Part shown: piece after piece, positions 45,415 to 58,119 of the stretch | Layout: every line of letters begins with the position of its first letter | Position numbering within the stretch: position 1 is the stretch's first letter | Assembly: GCA_029532415.1 (NCBI GenBank) | Contig: JAQOTA010000050.1 | Location: forward strand, 1,240,001-1,304,000 | DNA: 64,000 bases | Source of the DNA: Marasmius tenuissimus | Taxonomy: Eukaryota; Basidiomycota; Agaricomycetes; Agaricales; Marasmiaceae | Direction of reading: 5' to 3' | The notes under the pieces: model-generated | What the model saw: the letters and a program-made list of their open reading frames with translations, nothing else | Told to the model about the DNA's origin: nothing | Database searches by the model: none | Made by a program: the position numbers and the translations under genes

Positions 45415-47542
45415 ATGCTCTGGCAGCTTCACAAAAACCTCCCGTTTTATTTCTTATTATCTTCTATAACATTGTCTGGAAAGGCTCTACCTGTTCAGTC
45501 ACAGACCTTACAACAACTCACGCCCGACAACTTCAAGTCTACGATTGCCAAAGGAGTCTGGTTCATTGAACATTTTTCGCCATACTGTGGTCATTGTAGA
45601 CATTTTGCACCAACATGGGAAGCGCTTGTAAAGGAGAATGAGGCTCAGAGCAACCCCGGAATTCGACTTGCTCAGGTAGACTGTGCAGCTCACGGGGGTG
45701 AGTTATACAATTTCCTACTGGCCGAGTCTCTTATCTGACTCGTCGGACAGACTTGTGCAACGAGAATGGCGTCACTGGTTATCCTCAATTAAACATGTAT
45801 GGCGACGGGAAGTTTTTAGAACAGTTCAGGAAGGCCAGGGAGCCAGAATTGCTCAGAGCTTTCATGAAGAAGCATGCAAAACCTGATGCAGAGTCGGAGC
45901 CGGAGTTTCACGAGGAGAAAACGCAGGCTGTAGAAGAAGTAGCACGCAAGCCACCAACTCGACGACCGGTGAACCCCACGGGCGAGGTTCTCATTCTCGA
46001 CCCCATAAACTTCGAACGTGCAATAGCAAATGGGCCTATTTGGATAAAGTTCTACGCCCCATGGTACGCTCGTCAGCCCAGAACTCGTGCGTTAAACCTG
46101 ACATTCATAATTCTAGGTGTGGCCATTGCAAGAAGCTGGCACCAGCGTGGAAGCAACTCGCGAAGGAGTTGCAAAACAAATTGACTATCGCTGAAGTCGA
46201 TTGCCAGGCTCACGAAGCACTGTGTACTTCACAAGGCGTACCAGGCTTCCCAAGTCTCATGATTTACGCCGGAGATTCGAAAACGGAATACAGCGGCGGA
46301 AGGAAACTAGAGCAGCTCAAGTCCTTCGCTGAAAAAGCAACCAAAGAGTATGCGACGCCCTTGTCCGCATTTTAACCACTGATATATGATTTTCAGAACA
46401 ACGAAGGCGGTTTCTGCAGCGGACCTACAGAACTACGTGAAAGAAAAGCACGTCATTTACGTTTTGCTTCATCCGTCCTCAGCATCCGGTATCATAGTAC
46501 GTTCGCCCATCACCCTCCATGTAACCCTCCCTCAACTTCTTCTCAGCCAGCGCTTTCACCGGCGTTCCTTTCCCTCCTCGGCTCTCCCACTATTCTAACA
46601 GTCCAGGACCCACCGGATTCCCTCCTTACCCGTTTCTCGATCCACGACACTTCGCCCTCCAAGTGGCATCTCGTAGCGCTGAAAGATCACGATATGGATG
46701 CTCCAGCCTCCGTCTACACCTCCTCTGCCTCGGAGGCATCCCTCACAAAAGCCGTCAACCGAGAACCCGTTTTGGAATGGCTAATGGCGAACCGCCTTCC
46801 TACTACCGTCGAACTCACGCGGGATACATTCCAAAGCGTCATGAACGCGCCAAACAAACCGCTAGTCGTCATTGCCGCTGTAACGGAGGAGAATGCTCAT
46901 ATGGTACGAGACAAGATGCTCGAGATTGGACTCAAGTGGAGAGCGAGCACTTGGGGTACTGGTATCGCCAAGGGCGTACGGGGCGATCGACCTGTCGTGT
47001 TTGCTGTCATGGATGTCGAGCAGTGGAAGGATTGGATGAAGAGTATGTATAGTGTGAAGCCGAAGAAGACCACCGATTTGGGTGAGGTCGATGTGGTTGT
47101 TGCTGATCATCAGGTGAGCGTTGCGAATTCGTTCACTCTGGGAGTTATACTGAAAGTAGCACACAGGAACTTATCTACTACAATACCGACGTGAGCGGGT
47201 CGCCTATAACGTTGACCTCACCCGACAGCGTCTTCTCGGCCCTTCACGGTGTCGTCAACGGGCAGACCAAGTTCCTACATTCTGAGAATTTCATCGAGCG
47301 TCTGGCTAGGGTGTGTCCCTCAATCCCCCATTGCGAGTGAACGAGAGATTTACTATTGATTTTTGTAGTACCTCAACAAGAAGCTGACTGCTGTTGAGCA
47401 TTACATCGTCAACAACCCCATGCATGCTCTGCTCATCGTTTGCGCAGCCATTGGACTCATCATCATGGGTATCAGGAAAGCGTTGTCCGACGATAATATG
47501 AATAGGGACTTTGGGAGGGAGAAGATCGGACGGATGGATTAA
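45415..47542 (+). CDS. Transmembrane protein disulfide isomerase with two thioredoxin domains
   Basis: About 600 residues in eight or so exons. A signal peptide (LPFYFLLSSITLSGKALP) leads to thioredoxin domain 1 with the active site SPYCGHCRHFAPTW, then ENGVTGYPQLNMY carrying the cis-proline. A Glu/Lys-rich linker follows. Domain 2 has the active site APWCGHCKKLAPAW, its Trp codon split by the intron 46,064-46,116, and cis-proline GVPGFPSLMIY. Two further redox-inactive thioredoxin-like regions probably follow (RDTFQSVMNAPNKPLVVIAA). Near the C-terminus NPMHALLIVCAAIGLIIMGI is a membrane helix before a short tail ending KIGRMD. It is predicted to be an ER-membrane oxidoreductase with its catalytic domains in the lumen, like fungal Eps1 or animal TMX3. 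The tail is not a classical KDEL or KKxx retrieval signal. Other introns: 45,698-45,750 and 46,348-46,396. Confidence 0.92.
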
Positions 47543-47803
47543 AGGCATACAGCAACACTGTATTCCTGCATTGGGTGGAATCTATGCTTCGGTAAATTAT
47601 TTGCATGTACCAGTATCTCGTCAGCGTATTATTGATCCTTTTAATCTATCGAGGGGATTGAAGCATTCAACTCGACAATGAACATATGTTTCAATTACAA
47701 GAATACATTTCTGGTTTTTTTTGGATCCCAGACCCTAAGTGAAATGAAAAATGTGATGGTACAAGAGTCGGAACAGGGTTCGAAATTTCGGCTTCGAGAC
47801 TAA
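47543..47803. other. Convergent 3' region
   Basis: Short spacer between the stop of the PDI gene and the stop of the GPI-anchored protein gene on the other strand. No gene is visible. Confidence 0.5.
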
Positions 47804-48651
47804 TTAAAGAAGTAGTCCCATTCCAACGACAACACCGAAAATAAGACCAGTCACCTGGGCACCAGACATACGGGAAGTGTTCCCCGAGTTTTGCGATCCA
47901 CCACTGCCACCTAAAGTCGAAGTCGGGCTCCCATTCGAGGCCGCAGTTGTGGTCGGAGATGGTGTACCCGATTTGTCCGACGAGGACGCTATCGTAGTGG
48001 GCGGAATGGAGGTCAAAGACGAGGTAGCAACGGTTGACGGGGAGCGGGAACTGGAGGCCGGAACGCTAGGCTGTGAAAGCGTAGTACTCGTTGCCTGCGT
48101 TCGCGATGAGGAGCGCGATACGGATACGGAACTCGATCCGGGAGGTGCAGTCGTCAAAGGTCGGTTGGGGCTTTGCCCGGGAAGAGTAATTTTAGGCATC
48201 GAGAAGCCAAGTCTTACGCAGACTCCGACAAGTGCTGAAACGGACGTTCGATATTAGTATGATAGCCACATCATCCAGCACACACGGACACCACGTCCCC
48301 CGAGCTCACCATCGAGATTTCCCTGCGCGACAGAAAGATCATTGGTGTTCGTCGACCTGCCAAGGCAGACGTAACAGTCCGCCACTCCTTGTTCAAACAT
48401 TGCCGTGCAACATCGAGAGGTGTCGTTGTTGGCACACCTCTGCATTGGAAGCAAGCCGTCAGGAAGGGGCGAAAGAGTCCGTGCAAAAGCATACTAACCC
48501 CGCTTTCAACGACGAATGTTCTTACAGGTTCAGCGCACGCCGCTTGACATTCCGTCGGGAGGTTACCTTGCCTTGAAAGCAAGTGAGACCCTCGAGCAGC
48601 TTGCAAGGTTGAAGTGGCGACTGCAAGTGTAAAGACGCGGAGGAGATGCAT
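47804..48651 (-). CDS. Cysteine-rich, Ser/Thr-rich GPI-anchored secreted protein
   Basis: About 240 residues, three exons on the minus strand. The start at 48,651 (MHLLRVFTLAVATSTLQA) gives a clear signal peptide; the open frame extends four codons upstream without an ATG. The mature N-terminal domain has paired cysteines (PTECQAACAEP; RCANNDTSRCCTAM; GVADCYVCLG; LVGVCVRLGF). A Ser/Thr/Pro stalk of about 100 residues follows, and the end SGAQVTGLIFGVVVGMGLLL is a hydrophobic tail with an Asn/Ser-rich site before it, as in GPI-anchored proteins. The two introns (75 bases for the second) were placed by restoring the frame across CLGRSTNTNDLSVAQGNLD. It is expected at the cell wall or plasma membrane. 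The layout is common among basidiomycete surface proteins; the function is unknown. Confidence 0.85.
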
Positions 48652-48726
48652 TGGGTCAATCAAGGGGCGTTGGGAGGATTCCTGTCAAGAGGAAGGCCTG
48701 TGAGATCCAACCACATGGATTCCCAC

Positions 48727-48860
48727 CTTAGGCAGCACTATTACGGCATTGAGCAAGGCCTCGAGGGGGGGTTTTATAGACGTGAGAAAGGTACCTCGAA
48801 GGCCCTGCTCGCCTGCCGTAACCGCAGCCAACAGCTTGCTCATCGCTCACAATGTGCTCG
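48727..48860 (+). repeat. Fragment related to the inverted-repeat element at 52,867-56,102
   Basis: This begins with the same 16 bases (caccttaggcagcact) as the ends of the 3.2-kb element. It then diverges but keeps a gagcaaggcct(c/t) plus G-run stretch shared with 52,367-52,390 and a cgtgagaaa stretch shared with 52,923. No matching opposite end was found in the window, so it is probably a truncated or very diverged relative. It lies just upstream of the GPI-protein gene start. Confidence 0.55.
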
Positions 48861-51800
48861 ACCGCCCAAAGCGAGCTCACCATTCATCTTTCGGGAACGT
48901 CCCCAGCAACTGACAAAGGTTTGGAGACCCCTGCCTATCCATGAAGCCCCTCCACTCGGACGTATGCGCAGCTCAAGCGGCATTTCATTGCGCTTGATGT
49001 ACAGGAACAAACAACCATGGTGTGCACACCTTTTTGCTCACCACCAAAATTCTGACAATATATTGCCCTTACCCTCCTCCATATCCGTATCCCAGTCGAC
49101 TAGATACTCGCTCCTCTTGCCCTTGATACAAGCGACATCGACTTAATCAACCTGCACACCGAGTACGAGCACGAACAAAGCAGCCAGGTAGCATGCAAAT
49201 CATGTTTATATCAGATCCATTCAACGGAATTGCAAGGAAATGGAGGAGTGCGAGTTTGGGGCTGGACTGAGCAAGAAACTGAGGACGTCCCAGGATTAGA
49301 CGGCAGGGTGTACCAGAAAAAAAGTACGTATTTTGCTCCTTGACGTGAGGGTGTAATTTCACACATTAGCGGGTGAGATCAGGCCTTTTATCTGCTCTCA
49401 GTAGCATCGAGACAGTGCAATGCAGAGATTTGAGGGATCAACATCCAACATCCAATCTGGCCCACCTGTGAGCTTCCCCTCGAAACACCGGCAGCTCATT
49501 CATCGTTCTTCACTTGCTTCCTATAAGCGCTACGAAGCCTCGAGTCGTCTCTTCATTCCGGAATTCACATCCCCAAGCCACGCGTTGGCATCCTCGCAGT
49601 CATAATTACGGTACGTCCTTCCATGAAAGTAACTTCCACCAGTTATATGGGATTTCGAGGGTCTTTTCTGTCTCATTTTGAGTGCTGACTGACTGGGTCA
49701 TGTCGCATTTAGGACTGGACAGTACGACATGCATTTTCGTTATCCGCAGCCTCCTTGCCTTGTATGAAACCCTTGCAGCAATTTGGTCCATCCACGCTCC
49801 CAATAACACCTCGCCAGCCTAGTATTTTATGAAAGCACGAACTATTTCATACTACGGTATGTCTGCTCTGCCGCTGCTGCTTGTGAGGCTGATAGTGGTC
49901 ATCACTCTGTCATTCTGCACTGTCGGCCTATCTTGCACCTGGTTTTGCGACTATTCGTGGCTCAGTTCTCATTCCCTTGTATAGGATTCACATAATTACC
50001 TGATTTGCAATAGTACTTTCCTTGTTCACAATCATCCACCGTCCTCTCCTTTCCTGGATTCGTACATTTGCAATCTGTGTTGTACTTACACTGAGCAAGC
50101 AATAATGCCATACACATTTTCTTCGGCCCTACTTGTTTTTCACTTTCTCTGATGGGATTAGAGAGTGATATACCAATCTTCGGATGATCTGTAGCCTTCT
50201 CAAGGCCTGTTCACTGACAAACTAGCCTTGGAATACTCATATGTTTCTTTATTGAGGAGCCGCCAATGTCACTTGTGTTCTCACCGACCTTACCGTGATA
50301 TCAATGAGATGCCCACCGGCTATAAGTCAATCTGTAGCACAGACAAGAGATGGTCAACTTTGAGGAACCAGTGCGTCGGCGGAATATACTTGTTTCTAAG
50401 AGACCGGTTAACCGGGTTCTTGGTTAGCCGGAAATTCGGCGAAAACATACAATCCCTGAATAGCTCTTCGTCACCACCAGCTCTACCTCCCAAACTTGTA
50501 TGTTTTGATCTATGACCATAGCTCGGTAATATACTAGAAACTTGTGGCGATGGACCGACCAGAACCTCCCAAGGAAAAAGTAATGCACCCTCGACAGATG
50601 GAAACCCTTCACACTCGCGCTTAACGACTTACCACCACCATCATGGCCACAAGCTGTTCCTCCCCACCGATCCTCTGCTTCAATAAATTCGATATCATCT
50701 AAAAGGGATTATATGAACGGAAATTCGTCCTGTTCGAAGCATCTAGGAGGTTGGATAATGGCCAAACAGCACGGTAGAGTAATTTAGAGATCAAATTCAA
50801 CCCTCTTTCTAAAGCCAAAGTACGTCTTGTTCTTGTTCAACTTTCTGCTGCCTCAATAGACTCATAACTCACAGTTTCGGCCTCGCGCCGACGACATTCT
50901 CAGCCTCCTAAAATGCTGAACGCTAGAGACTTGACACTGGAACTGCAAACAATGGGCGGACGTCTAAATCCCATTTAGTCCGTTGTCGCATTACTTATGG
51001 TCCGAGATCTTTACAGAATCATGACCAATGCTTCACAGCATAAGCTTCTGGTCTGACAGAACATAATGAGCCCTGGCCATTGTTGTCAACATATTCCCCC
51101 GAACTTCCTATTTATTGGACCTTGCCCTAGCGGCTTCCATCATTATCATTGGATCCCACCCATTCCAGAGCAGGAGAGTATTCAAGCCTCTATCATCCTG
51201 CAATCGTCGTCAAAAGCCCAGCAATGCTCGACCCATAGTTTTCAGAAGCATTCTCGCACCGGTGCATACAGTACTCTCAGTACCACTTTCCAGACGCTCA
51301 GATATTCATTGAAGTTACAGCGAGCTCGGGCACAAGTTTTTGGACTGCCGCGACTGTTGTGGTGAAGGCGGCGGTGGTTATCAGTCATGAGTACTCGGGA
51401 GGCAGAAGACTCGATCGTTCATGCGGAATATCCTACCCGAACTCAAGCGTAGCACTAGGCCAAGTCTTTTGGGTCTCAAGATTCCTCGCGTAGATATCCG
51501 GACTCTGGCACCTTGATTTCTTGCTCAGAAGTTATGTTTGGGCCTTCATTTGGTTTCTGGTGGTGCATGCCGTGTACCCAATTGTTTAGTACCTCGACCG
51601 AAATCGAGTCACTCAGACCAACCGAAACATTGAAGGTTCCTTTCAGTTCTCCGAGGTCTTCTCATGTTTTCTCGGTGGACCGTGCCCCATTTTGCGCGGT
51701 CAATGAAGGGCAAGGAGCTAGTTAGTTGTCAGAGCCTCAAAGGCATGATCTTTGATTCATATTTCGTAGCTGTTCCCTTCGAGAATGTGTGGAATAACCA

Positions 51801-52362
51801 GTAGTAATACACCCACAATACAGGTGAACCGTGAACCTGACCTAGCTAAAGTTGCGCGACTGATGCAGAGCAGAAAGCCACATGGTTCGACGTCTCAAGC
51901 AACTCTAGCACATATAAAGTAGTCACATTTTCTATCCAAACCGCAACATACAATCCAAATAAACATACAAGCACGATTGCCCCAAAATTCCAAACACGGG
52001 CGGATCCACCCCCTCCAAAGTTGCGCGGTCAAAAGGTCACGACAAATCGAATGCAAATCGATTGTTTATTGGCCTAATACATGTTGAGTACGCTTGCAAA
52101 AATGTTAAATACCGGTTCTCCATTGACAGAAACCGGATAAAAACCCATAGTGTCGCGGGTGCAACCAGCTAAATGTCTGCACAAATTGCGCGGAGCAAAG
52201 ATCTGGATGTATTAGGCTCAACATGGACCTCAAATACAAGTAAGGTAAACATTAAACATTGCAAAGATGACATGTACGAGGGAATGTGTGTGGGTGTGCA
52301 GGACTGCTCGAAACCGCGACCAAGCTGTACAAAATGATGGCATTAGTAGAGAACCGAGCAGG
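48861..52362. other. Intergenic region, no gene identified
   Basis: About 3.5 kb with only short open frames and no exon chain, domain or long repeat that I can support. A short stretch at about 50,398-50,460 (ggttaaccgggttc... gaaaacata) resembles 54,310-54,350 inside the 3.2-kb element, which hints at further transposon debris. Confidence 0.45.
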
Positions 52363-52426
52363 GCCGAGCAAGGCCTTTGGGGTGGGTTTTACACGTCAAA
52401 TAAACCCCCCTTCGGGTCCTGCTCGG
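52363..52426. repeat. Imperfect palindrome / hairpin (MITE-like)
   Basis: Two arms of about 27 bases, gccgagcaaggcctttgggg with the following tgggttt on the left and the inverse of aaaccccccttcgggtcctg with ctcggc on the right, flank a loop of about ten bases (tacacgtcaa). The arm sequence recurs at 48,755-48,780. It could form a hairpin in single-stranded DNA or RNA. It is probably part of a small transposon family. Confidence 0.6.
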
Positions 52427-52858
52427 CCAGGCACAAGTCCTGCCTGGGCTGTGGATTCCTGCTTTATATGAACTATAGAACGTGATAAATTTTTACTATC
52501 CTGCTTCGTCGACATGAGCAATGGAATTCGAAGCCTCGGGATGTGAAGTAGAGGAGAAATCCCTTGACTGTAGTCGTAGGAGGGGCAATGACGGTAGTGG
52601 TGAACATGGTAGATGACGATGAGGGGAGCTTTCTTGATGAACATGGGGTATTTGTGTTGTCCGGAAGACCGGATGAGTGATCCGCTCACTCAGCGAGCAG
52701 TCAGCAGACCAGCGACTTTCGCACGTCACACCCAAGACGAATTATGGTGTGGAATGAGATGCGAACGGGGACACTAATGGCGGGAATGTGAACCCGAAGG
52801 ACGAAAATGAGGCGGAATGAGGGGAGTATCGTGAGGTTGTGATGCCGTCAGAAACAGC

Positions 52859-52866
52859 CAACGCTA
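52859..52866. repeat. Target-site duplication, left (caacgcta)
   Basis: Eight bases directly outside the left inverted repeat, repeated perfectly at 56,103-56,110. Confidence 0.85.
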
Positions 52867-55800
52867 CACCTTAGGCAGCACTTGTGACAGGTGCCGAAAC
52901 CCTAATTGGGATGGTTCCTTGTACGTGAGAAATGGGCCTATCAGGCCTTCGCACGGACCGAACAAACCGCTGCTGTCACCAGGCTATCGACCTCACCACC
53001 ACCGTCGATGTGCTCGATGCCCACCACCAGGCATATTTCCAGTCGCTATTCCTCGACACATTACCCTACCACTCATAGACAATATATTTACTTTTTTCAC
53101 CCTTCTTCTACTCTCGATGGATACCCGATTCCCTTCGAAACTCAACGCGAGCGGTGCGATTGCTTATCAAATCGTCGCGGGCCCATCAAAAAAATGAAAG
53201 GAAAGCTTAGGGAGAGATACAAGACTTCCAGATGAGGAATCAATTAATCGGAAAGCAAAAGTAGCCACCGATGGCTTTCGCAATCGTTGGAAAGCCTCCG
53301 CATGCGGCACCGCGTGTTACATACAACCGGGAAATTCCCCACCAGATTTGACGGCAGCAACGCCGCCGGAGACTATCGCATTACCAAGGCATCCACCGAC
53401 AAGCCCTAATCCTCAATGAGTTTCAATAGTAGGTGCCATCAAGCCGACTATCTAGTGATTTCAACAATGTATTCCCCCGGCCGGGCCCCCTTCAACTCGA
53501 CGACCACCGCATCACCCACCAATTCGAGAGGGGTTTGCTTTCGTTCCTCCTAGCGGTCGCGCAGCTCTTGCTGACATGTTTTTAGTCACTTCTTGTGCTC
53601 AGAAATCAATAGGGGAATATCCTTTAAGGAATTGTGTGTGTCGCCCCTCGATCAATCCATCGATGCTCTTTCTTCCTCAAGATCATCGATACCTAGCTGT
53701 TGCTGATGGAAGCTCACATAGACCGACTCCAGAGCTCATAGCAGTACTTCAGAGCCAAGTATGTTGATGATTTGAAGCAAAACAACGGACACTGGTCACA
53801 TCGAGATAGGTTCACCCCGTGCATCAGCAGCTACCGCATAATCCTGCCTCGCCACCATTTTTGTGAGTCATGTAATCGACCTGGTTTGGGATTCAAAAGA
53901 TTCTGATCTCACTATAGCGGCCACCTCCTGTCAGCTAAGTATTATCGTCGCACTTCCAGTCTAACGTATTCGAGCCGGGGAGGTACCAGTTCGCGCTTAT
54001 CACACCTCCGGTCCATTTTGATTCAACACTTTCAGTTCGACGCAGTTTCATCGGCAAATCTAGTTTTAAACGAGCACCCGTAAGCCGCTTATACATCCTC
54101 TACGCCTGATCCACCCAGGCGCCAGAATAGCACTCAACGGACCTGCGCGTAGTACTATGTACATTCGTATCAGTATACGATGTGTAATCAAATAGAAAAT
54201 CTGCATCGTTGAGTACAAGGCTGGAACAAATCCAGCACTACAATCACTAAAGCCTATTCGTGAGGCCAACGCCGAGGATGTGCGGAGGAATATGTTCTGA
54301 TGGCTCGGATAACCGGGACCCGAATAGCCGGTGACCTTGTTCGAAAACATATATTTTATTACACTCCTCCAAGGGATACAGAGATCAGTTCTCAATGTTA
54401 TATAGGTAGTTTATTATATGTATACTCATGGAAATTGATACTATATAACTGATTGAACTACTCAGATTCCCTAGTATTGAATAAAGGACGGATCACCCGT
54501 TTCCCTATAACACCTTTGTTCGCAGTCCCCGTTTGAGTGGCTGTTACGACCGCTTCAAAAAATCTCAAATAAATCTGGTGGGTACCTTTTTATATTTAGG
54601 GAGTCTTTGCGGTGTTATCTTGATGAAATCTTACGTTGATATGAGTCGAGAAAATGAGTGAGGTTCGCGCGAGACCGCCAGAGCCAACAGACCTCTACTT
54701 TCTGAAGTTTAACACGCAGGACTCCTTAGAAAGCCACCCCAAGCTTTATGAGATTTACATACACGTTGAATGAGCATATATTTAACTGGTACGGTGTGTA
54801 TTCAATGGTGGGTTCTAGTATGAAGTAGAAGTCCGGCTTTAGGACCGATAAAATACCTGGCGGAGGAGACAACGACAAAGCATTGCATGTGGTCATAGGG
54901 AAAGATCACTATCAGCATGAGCAGGATAGTTAGACCGTCACTTAAACAATGAGGGTGGCAGTACATAAGTCCGCCCGCCGAACCTCTGAACCCAGGATTG
55001 GTAGATTGAAAGCGGCGCTTGAGCATCGCAGGTCAGTTTTTCCACCACCGAGCTGTGATTACTGTATTCCAAGCAAATCACGTTCTGCAGGCTTCTGGTA
55101 GTAAGCCGGCCGCTGTATATGAACATTCACTCACTGGGATAAGATACCGTGTTGAGTACATGCGTGTGGAGCCCCAGACATCCGCAAGCTGAGGCCTACT
55201 CAACTGTGTTGTCCATATAGTAAACTGACATGCGGCGAGAAACTTGACGAAATGGAGCTCGAAGATGTCGAGCCAATTGTATGAGGATGAGGGGTATAGA
55301 CCTACGAGTGAAGAAGATGGTGCAGTTCTGTAGTTCTGCAGTGTGCACTTATCCTAGCCTCGCGGAAGCGGCGACCATCCTTCCCCCCACAACGGCTTCC
55401 TATTCTCACTACAAATCCTGGATCCTTCAACCTGTAGGCCCTACTGTCAATTTCCGGAAGCTTCGAAGGAGACTGTTATCAAAGTGGGTACACCGATCCC
55501 CAATTCCAACGAGAGGGATATTGAGAAAGCATGAAGGGGGCAAGAGCTTCATATATTCAAACCCCCATCTATAAGATACGAGCGAGTTTTTTTGAGACGC
55601 CGACACATCCGTCCTCAACAATAGGGGGCATCTATTGGTTGCGGTTGTGTGCACAATGATCGATTCCCCGATTTCGGTAAGACGCGACGAGGCAACGGAG
55701 AGTTTAGTATACTCTTGCCTAAAGCTGGAGAATATTTGATAGTTTTTCGAAGACAACGACATACATTCGACAATAGTTGAGGGCATCGACGGTGTGGAGA

Positions 55801-56102
55801 CACAACGGATAGGTCGCGCGATCGAACCAATTGCCCAGGTTGATTGTGCCGGCGAGAGCGGGGAGATGTCTAGAAGAGGTGGATTTGTTGACTGTGAGCA
55901 GGAGGATCAGGTTTGAGAGGGAGTGACTGAAAATATCCCGGAGGATGGGCATCGAGCATATCGGCGGTGGTGGCGAGGTCGATAGCCTGGTGACAGCAGC
56001 GGTTTGTTCGGTCCGTGCGAAGGCCTGATAGGCCCATTTCTCACGTACAAGGAACCATCCCAATTAGGGTTTCGGCACCTGTCACAAGTGCTGCCTAAGG
56101 TG
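52867..56102. mobile_element. 3.2-kb DNA transposon with long inverted repeats, no transposase visible
   Basis: The element is 3,236 bases long. The two ends are inverted copies beginning CACCTTAGGCAGCACTTGTG. By direct comparison the first 128 bases are identical, and similarity then declines over roughly the next 100. Perfect 8-base duplications (caacgcta) flank it. This is the size typical of hAT elements and a few others, but the terminal bases do not match the usual hAT ends, so I leave the superfamily open. The interior holds no long open frame (none above about 110 residues), so the element is non-autonomous or decayed inside. Identical ends and intact duplications suggest insertion was fairly recent relative to the other elements here. 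Confidence 0.88.
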
Positions 56103-56110
56103 CAACGCTA
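56103..56110. repeat. Target-site duplication, right (caacgcta)
   Basis: Right-hand copy of the eight-base duplication, immediately after the element end at 56,102. Confidence 0.85.
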
Positions 56111-58119
56111 TTCCGAAAAGACAAAGTCACGGAGGTAACCAGTGTGACATGGCACGCGTCAGATGTGACATTCACGTGAACGTCGCTGTGTGCCTCCCAA
56201 GGTGTATAAACGACAGAGTTTCCCTCTCGGCAAGGTGCTAATACCGGGTAGGACCTTCGCTACATCTTCACCCAACGAATCTGGAGGTACTACACGAAGG
56301 CGGTATCCGACCACAAGTACTGGGCAATGATCGTCCAATGAGGGCGACGTCGACGTAACGCCTGTGCTAATAAGAAGGGAGGAGAATATGGGTGGAAGTC
56401 GTATGCGGGAAACAGGAATATCCTGATCGGAGGCAGGACTGATAGTGTCGCTAGGTGTCGGGCAGTCTAACCATCGGGCCGTGAGGCTAAAACACGATGA
56501 GATTACCGGAGCTGGAGCAATGGAGCGCATGGAGTGGTAACAGAGGGGATGAAGATGGGAAGGGCGCAGCAAAAATCGCCAAAAGAGCCTCTCCGGCATC
56601 TGCATCGCTCTCGGAGTCGAAGCTGCCGAACATCGGGAACCTTGCCCTGTGAAGAGTGTACTCGACCTCGATGCTGGGAGGCCAGGTATGGGGAAAAGCT
56701 GTCGATGGTAAAAACGACACTGAGATACGGCTGTCGTAAATGGAAATGTTGGGAACAGCGCATTGATAGCAACAAATTGGCAATGAGACAATCTGTGGGA
56801 TCTGTCCGCTCTCAAAACAATGACTGTTATGACCATAAAGTGTAAGGTGGTCGTGTTGAGTGTTGAAGGGATGGAATGAAAGGAAACGAGCTGTTTCCCG
56901 TCGGATTCCCATTACCTAAGAGGGAGAAACGATAGTGCGTAGGCGGAGACGAATGTGAAGAACATTCGGGGGCTTCTGCGCAACCAGCTCAAGGGACATC
57001 GTCGTCTGCTCAAAAACTGTCCAATGCTGAATGAGAACGCTTTACAGGTGAGCTCACGCCGATTGACAAAGTTGACAACGACATACCATATACCATATTC
57101 ATTTCATAGATCCTATTCAACGTTGAACCACTGTAGATACGGCCCAAAGTGCACGAGTGTTGAACCTCTTCCTTAAGAACGCTTTTTTATGACTTCCAGT
57201 AGTTATGGAAGGTGGTGGTGGAACTCGTTGCGATCTGAACAATCACGATGAACGAGCTGGTGGGGGTGATGACGGATATCAAATCTTCGATCTTACTCAA
57301 TGTCAAGCTCTCAGATAACGCAGCATCAGAACCTGGAAAGATTGTAACGATACTGGGTTGAGAACGATTTTCGAGACCAACGAAAAACAAACACGCCACC
57401 AGGTGGATGACGATCTATAACTACACTCTCCGCCAACGCTGCGCGAGGGTATACTCCAAGTTGTCTATTCCTCGAGCGAGCAAATAAATCATGCGATTTC
57501 AAGACCACCTCGAGTTGGAGCTTCTAGGGGTCACAATCTGTTATTCGAGTAGTGAATCAGACTGAGGAAGTTGTTCGAAAGATATCGAGCAGTCATGAGA
57601 GAAAGGTAAAGCGCAGAACAGAGATACGAAATGTCAACCGTGATGGTGGAAAGGAAGGAGCGTTGCCACGAGTGTCACACAGCTGACCGGATATACAATG
57701 ACGTAAATTCCGCGGCAGTTGGTTTTCCGTTGCTGAGCTGGAACTTGCCTTCGATTTGTTGAGTTCTACCTAGTAGTTCTTTACCGCCCCAGTCGTGAAC
57801 TGAGCTCAGATCGAACGAATAGGCGTGCCCAATACTCTCGGTGATTCGATCTTTTGCATCGGTGTATCTCTGAGCAACGGGTTGAATGAATAAGGAACAA
57901 ATGAATACCTGAGCGAACACATAAACGGCTACTCCTTGTTGACTCCTTGTGTGCACCATCACTTTACATAACGTTGCCTCCTGCTTAGATTCCTACTGGC
58001 TGTATCGGGGGATCTGATTGTACCAACAGTGACTTCCCCACTCGCATGGCCTTCCGAGATCTGCATACGCCAAGGGCGAGTGCTCCCTAGCGGGCGGCGA
58101 GCATTCTACTTGTGGGTCT
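56111..58119. other. Region with unassigned minus-strand open frames
   Basis: Minus-strand frames at 56,159-56,836 and 56,487-56,912 overlap in different phases and could be exons of one gene, but I could not find credible splice sites: the apparent GT-AG pair near 56,481-56,500 is only about 20 bases. Frames at 57,187-57,399 (FIVIVQIATSSTTTFHNYWK) and 57,675-57,962 (QRYTDAKDRITESIGHAYSF) also read like protein fragments, the first partly hydrophobic. This may be a decayed minus-strand gene. No function is suggested. Confidence 0.35.

Noticed and set aside
56159..56836. A 225-codon minus-strand open frame
   Set aside because: It has no recognisable motif and an overlapping frame in another phase looks equally good, so I could not call one product.
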